Source: Virgibacillus phasianinus
GTDB lineage: Bacteria > Bacillota > Bacilli > Bacillales > Amphibacillaceae
DNA: 64,000 nt
Reading direction: 5' to 3'
Assembly: GCF_002216775.1 (NCBI RefSeq)
Contig: NZ_CP022315.1
Location: forward strand, 3,782,001-3,846,000
Below are positions 62,579-64,000 of the stretch, piece after piece; position 1 is the first letter of the stretch; each line of letters opens with the position of its first letter. The notes under the pieces are model-generated. The model was given only the letters and a program-made list of their open reading frames with translations. It was not told the DNA's origin and made no database searches. The position numbers were made by a program, and so were the translations under genes.

Positions 62579-63224
62579 TGCGATCCCTCTTTCTTTTGTT
62601 AAAAATAATAATTAAAATGCTTACAATGAAAAACAAGCCCACAAACCATGGATCCATTAAATAACCAAATACTGTAGCAAATGGCTGTGTATATGCGATT
62701 AGCACAACCCCGGCCGACCAGCCACAAAGCATCACGATCAATAGCACACTGCCTGATATGCGATCACGGACCAGCAGGAATGTAATCAGAAGAACAGTTA
62801 GTAATATTATGTAACCAAGCGAGTACACCCTGTCGTGCCAAACAAGCTGGATAAATTCATAGAAAAACGACGCCACCAGGAACACAGGCAGAAAAGATTC
62901 CATAAATAAAGGCACGTCCATCTTTCGTCGTTTAGACTTATAAGCAAGTACGACAGCACTAAATAAAACCGCCAGATAAAATGCATTCGAGTTACTTGGA
63001 TAAGCCAATATTGCCAATGGATCCTTGATGAATATGGAAAGGTTTAACAGGACCTTTCCAAGCCAGATAAAGATCATGAAATTAATCAGTTGTGAAATCA
63101 TTTCCTCTAGGAGCCTTTTCTTTTGTGCCTTAGACAAATCGCTCACAATATAAAAGAAAATAAATCCAGCAAGCATACTGAAGATTATTACGCCGATTGC
63201 CATTAATTTGCTTACGACCAGCAT
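62565..63224 (-). CDS. Polytopic membrane protein of unknown family, first gene of the redox operon
   Basis: 219 residues with about six helices and basic loops (SKAQKKRLLEEM, YKSKRRKMDV), ending NKRKRDRNGWN. A frame to 63245 exists, but GGAGGAG stands seven bases before ATG 63224. It overlaps ccdA by 14 bp, so expression is coupled. Similar in position to CcdC-like partners of CcdA, but sequence similarity is not recognised. Confidence 0.65.
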   Translation of the reverse strand: MLVVSKLMAIGVIIFSMLAGFIFFYIVSDLSKAQKKRLLEEMISQLINFMIFIWLGKVLLNLSIFIKDPLAILAYPSNSNAFYLAVLFSAVVLAYKSKRRKMDVPLFMESFLPVFLVASFFYEFIQLVWHDRVYSLGYIILLTVLLITFLLVRDRISGSVLLIVMLCGWSAGVVLIAYTQPFATVFGYLMDPWFVGLFFIVSILIIIFNKRKRDRNGWN

Positions 63225-63427
63225 AAAGCGACTCCTCCATTTCAATGGTTTACATCCTTACCATATACGTTGATTGTGAAAATTTGATGAAAATATCAGT
63301 ATTTCTATAACTTGCCTAATATATAAATGAGCAATGTATTCTTTTTGCGAAGATGAACTGGACTTGTCGTCAGTCATGCAAACGTTAAAGTGAATCTTAT
63401 GAAGCGCAAGTAAAGTCAATTTCATAT

Positions 63428-63670
63428 AAGAAAAGCTTAGGGCGCCCGTTTAGAAGCGGACGCATAAGCAAGGGATCGTAGAACGCATGGGTATGGCGTT
63501 CGTAGTGTCCATTGCTTATGACGACAGTTTTTGGGCGCTGGAGCTAGACAAGAAAAGCGCAAGCGCCCGTTTAGAAGCGGACGCATAAGCAAGGGACCGT
63601 AGAACGCATGGGTTTGGCGTTCATAGTGTCCATTGCTTATGACGGCAGCTTTTGGGTGCTGGAGCTAGAC
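63428..63670. repeat. Structured 120-bp repeat, copies B and C in tandem
   Basis: Copy B (63428-63549) and copy C (63550-63670) are nearly identical. Each runs from AAGAAAAGC..GGCGCCC to GGGCGCTGGAGCTAGAC (copy C GGGTGCTGG..). Paired segments are nested: CATAAGCAA with TTGCTTATG, GAACGC with GCGTTC, and the outer AGCGCCC/GGGCGCT. Each copy would fold into a long cruciform or RNA hairpin. They lie between the redox operon promoter side and clpP. The flanking 63225-63427 bases hold no gene. Confidence 0.85.
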
Positions 63671-63676
63671 ATATAT

Positions 63677-63721
63677 AAAAAACGTGTCAGAGGAGGGATT
63701 ATGCTCCTTAACACGTTTTTT
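63677..63721 (-). terminator. Terminator of clpP
   Basis: AAAAAACGTGT (63677-63687) pairs with ACACGTTTTTT (63711-63721), with an inner GGAG/CTCC stem; T run on the minus strand. Confidence 0.88.
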
Positions 63722-63754
63722 CAAAGTTTATTTAATTCATCCTAAAATTTTCTA

Positions 63755-64000
63755 TTATATGGATTCTTTTGATTCCACTACTTTATCAATCATCCCGTAT
63801 TCCTTCGCTTCCTCTGCTGTCATGAAGTAATCCCGATCCGTGTCTTTGTTTATTTTTTCAAGCGGCTGTCCGGTTCGTTCTGCGAGAATATTGTTAATTC
63901 GCTTCCGCATCTGGATAATACGGCGGGCGCTAATTTCAATATCACTTGCCTGGCCTTTTGCTCCACCTAATGGCTGGTGAATGACCACTTCACTGTTCGG
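63755..64000 (-). CDS. clpP: ATP-dependent Clp protease proteolytic subunit, C-terminal part
   Basis: The last 81 residues of ClpP; the gene runs off the right edge. The visible start is [20 protein letters not shown], with the catalytic His. EIEIS-like helix with [22 protein letters not shown], then the catalytic Asp in [11 protein letters not shown], and [13 protein letters not shown] close the fold. The end matches the family. Whether this is the only ClpP or a second copy cannot be judged here. Confidence 0.93.
   Translation of the reverse strand, partial: PNSEVVIHQPLGGAKGQASDIEISARRIIQMRKRINNILAERTGQPLEKINKDTDRDYFMTAEEAKEYGMIDKVVESKESI

Overview
This is chromosomal DNA from a low-GC, Gram-positive, spore-forming-type Bacillaceae bacterium. 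The support is family content: BlaI/BlaR1 signalling, a PaiA-type acetyltransferase, a BstA/YfiT-like protein, Amj, a YuzL-like peptide, a flotillin, a Vpr-like subtilase, strong AAGGAGG ribosome sites and frequent TTG/GTG starts. A betaine-type transporter hints at an osmotolerant genus such as Virgibacillus or Oceanobacillus, but that is inference. No rRNA, tRNA, CRISPR array, transposase or prophage was recognised. The window reads as accessory and stress-response chromosome rather than one large island.

Layout. 1-3.6 kb: an inducible penicillinase locus, with penP leftwards (3' end cut by the window edge) and blaR1-blaI rightwards around a promoter covered by BlaI dyads. 3.6-8.8 kb: mostly leftward small genes (PaiA-like, DUF2200, DCC oxidoreductase, small membrane proteins), two decayed genes (PNPOx-like and S66 peptidase), and an MFS exporter whose leader carries a mini-ORF and a hairpin hiding the ribosome site. 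8.9-16 kb: flotillin, an LmrB-like DHA2 exporter, a quinone oxidoreductase and a secreted NagZ with an extra N-terminal domain. 16-22 kb: two related tiny ORFs (one with an in-frame TGA), Amj lipid II flippase, a YuzL-like peptide, a cyclase, and a TetR regulator divergent from a frameshifted DHA2 exporter. 22-31 kb: cupin, a three-gene betaine/proline-type ABC transporter with a SigB-like promoter, and a 1251-residue cell-surface subtilase. 31-39 kb: membrane proteins with an XRE regulator, amine oxidase, two SDRs, AraC and CGNR regulators. 39-51 kb: DinB protein, a P450-ferredoxin pair, hydrolases, gamma-glutamyl enzymes, a monooxygenase, an M23 peptidase, an NCS1 permease with a perfect Crp/Fnr-type palindrome, and a GrpB-family protein. 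51.6-58.6 kb: BstA-like protein, a YcxB-like/DUF4362 fusion, a CAP protein, GNAT, DUF2268 peptidase, SDR and VOC proteins. 58.8-63.2 kb: a seven-gene leftward operon (membrane protein, CcdA, two tandem TlpA/ResA-like thioredoxins, OmpR-type regulator, histidine kinase). The window ends in clpP, cut by the right edge.

Themes. Antibiotic and envelope stress recur: beta-lactamase signalling, three exporters, Amj, flotillin, peptidoglycan enzymes and thiol-redox proteins exported under a two-component system. The most distinctive sequence-level signals are the leader of the MFS gene at 6.2-7.6 kb, the paired tiny ORFs at 16.0-16.7 kb, the structured roughly 120-bp repeats (one copy near 22 kb, two in tandem near 63.5 kb), and the redox operon with its own two-component system. 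Many entries are family assignments made by eye; no database search was run.
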